NCBI GenBank assembly: GCA_032334235.1
Contig: JAVSGI010000003.1
Coordinates: forward strand, 1,302,001-1,366,000
Source of the DNA: Paracoccaceae bacterium Fryx2
GTDB lineage: Bacteria; Pseudomonadota; Alphaproteobacteria; Rhodobacterales; Rhodobacteraceae
DNA: 64,000 nucleotides
Reading direction: 5' to 3'
Shown: positions 63,849-64,000 of the stretch, one piece after another
How the letters are laid out: every line of letters begins with the position of its first letter
Numbering within the stretch: the stretch's first letter is position 1
Notes under the pieces: model-generated
Database searches by the model: none
The model's input: only the letters and a program-made list of their open reading frames with translations
What the model was told of the DNA's origin: nothing
Program-made: the position numbers and the translations under genes

Positions 63849-64000
63849 AGCTCGGCCAAATTCGGGGTGACCATCAATGGGGCCGCCGGGATGCGCGCCA
63901 AAGCTGACCGGGCCAGTTTTCCCGGTCGTTCAGTGGAGCGGCACCAGCCATCGGGCAAAGCCGCATAAAGTTGGGCAAAAGCCACCAGATCGTCGATGTC
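63845..64000 (-). CDS. C-terminal end of an unidentified gene (5' part off window)
   Basis: The last 51 residues are visible, ending APLMVTPNLAEL. They include DLVAFAQLYAALPDGWCRST. The 4-base overlap with the ATPase gene puts it at the head of, or inside, the metal-uptake operon. No family can be assigned from this piece. Confidence 0.6.
   Translation of the reverse strand, partial: DIDDLVAFAQLYAALPDGWCRSTERPGKLARSALARIPAAPLMVTPNLAEL

Noticed and set aside
1-64000. CRISPR arrays
   Set aside because: I saw no regularly spaced 24-40 base repeats with unique spacers and no cas genes; the only short-period array is GGGAT at 1759-1887.
1-64000. rRNA genes or complete tRNA genes
   Set aside because: None recognised; only the 47-base initiator-tRNA fragment was found.

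Overview
The window looks like accessory DNA from an alphaproteobacterium of the Rhodobacteraceae type (Paracoccus/Rhodobacter/Gemmobacter-like). This rests on the high G+C content, the insertion-sequence families present, a GTTATA-n-TATAAC Zur box, and a fragment of an alphaproteobacterial-type initiator tRNA. I ran no searches. All family calls come from motifs read by eye in the translated sequence, and the genus is an inference.

Layout. (1) 1-5953: a phage- or plasmid-like block. A leftward operon of small genes ends in an AAA-type NTP-binding protein cut by the window edge. It is followed by a divergent S24 (CI/LexA-like) repressor and a RecD-like helicase. A helically phased array of GGGAT motifs lies behind the first small HTH gene. 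(2) 5978-15235: an insertion-sequence graveyard. Two nearly identical IS21 elements in the same orientation bracket an IS66 fragment, an IS110 with a plausible bridge-RNA region, ghosts of IS630 and IS903-like elements, and a 5'-truncated O-GlcNAc-transferase-like gene. (3) 15236-15963: a ParDE toxin-antitoxin pair. (4) 16246-18587: two head-to-tail identical IS630 copies sharing one TA dinucleotide, lying exactly in the stop codon of the next gene. (5) 18587-35454: a large putative defence and DNA-end-processing locus. A leftward WYL regulator and a giant DUF4011-helicase-Vsr (Hhe-like) gene lie opposite a rightward AddB-like, AddA-like, SbcD-like, SbcC-like series.

(6) 35564-39015: an IS3 scrap and two diverged IS1380-family copies. 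(7) 39118-40920: exopolysaccharide remnants, namely a WecA-like transferase and the N-terminus of a Wza-like lipoprotein. (8) 40921-47380: a second putative defence operon whose first gene is fused onto the Wza remnant. It continues with a DUF6361-like protein, a phospholipase-D-like protein with degenerate HKD motifs, and a SNF2-like helicase. (9) 47547-47593: a 3' fragment of initiator tRNA, the kind of scar left by a tRNA-targeting integrative element. (10) 47952-50769: a Dcm-like cytosine methylase, a Vsr mismatch endonuclease, and an MvaI/BcnI-type nuclease cut by an IS903-group element. (11) 51820-55675: remnants of a phage- or plasmid-like block, including a small gene duplicated at 15 kb, and a frameshifted IS5-family transposase. 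(12) 55830-64000: an ordered metal-homeostasis region. It holds a Zur-controlled zur, 34-residue peptide, znuC, znuB, znuA, cobW, WD40 operon, then a FecBCD-type uptake system that runs off the right edge.

How it fits together. The central 32 kb holds several nucleic-acid-targeting systems stacked between mobile elements and beside a tRNA scar, which is the usual picture of a defence island. The two most promising candidates for under-described systems are the WYL-regulated Hhe/AddAB/SbcCD-like cluster and the DUF6361/PLD-like/helicase operon. The right end, with its tightly overlapping zinc genes, looks like stable backbone.
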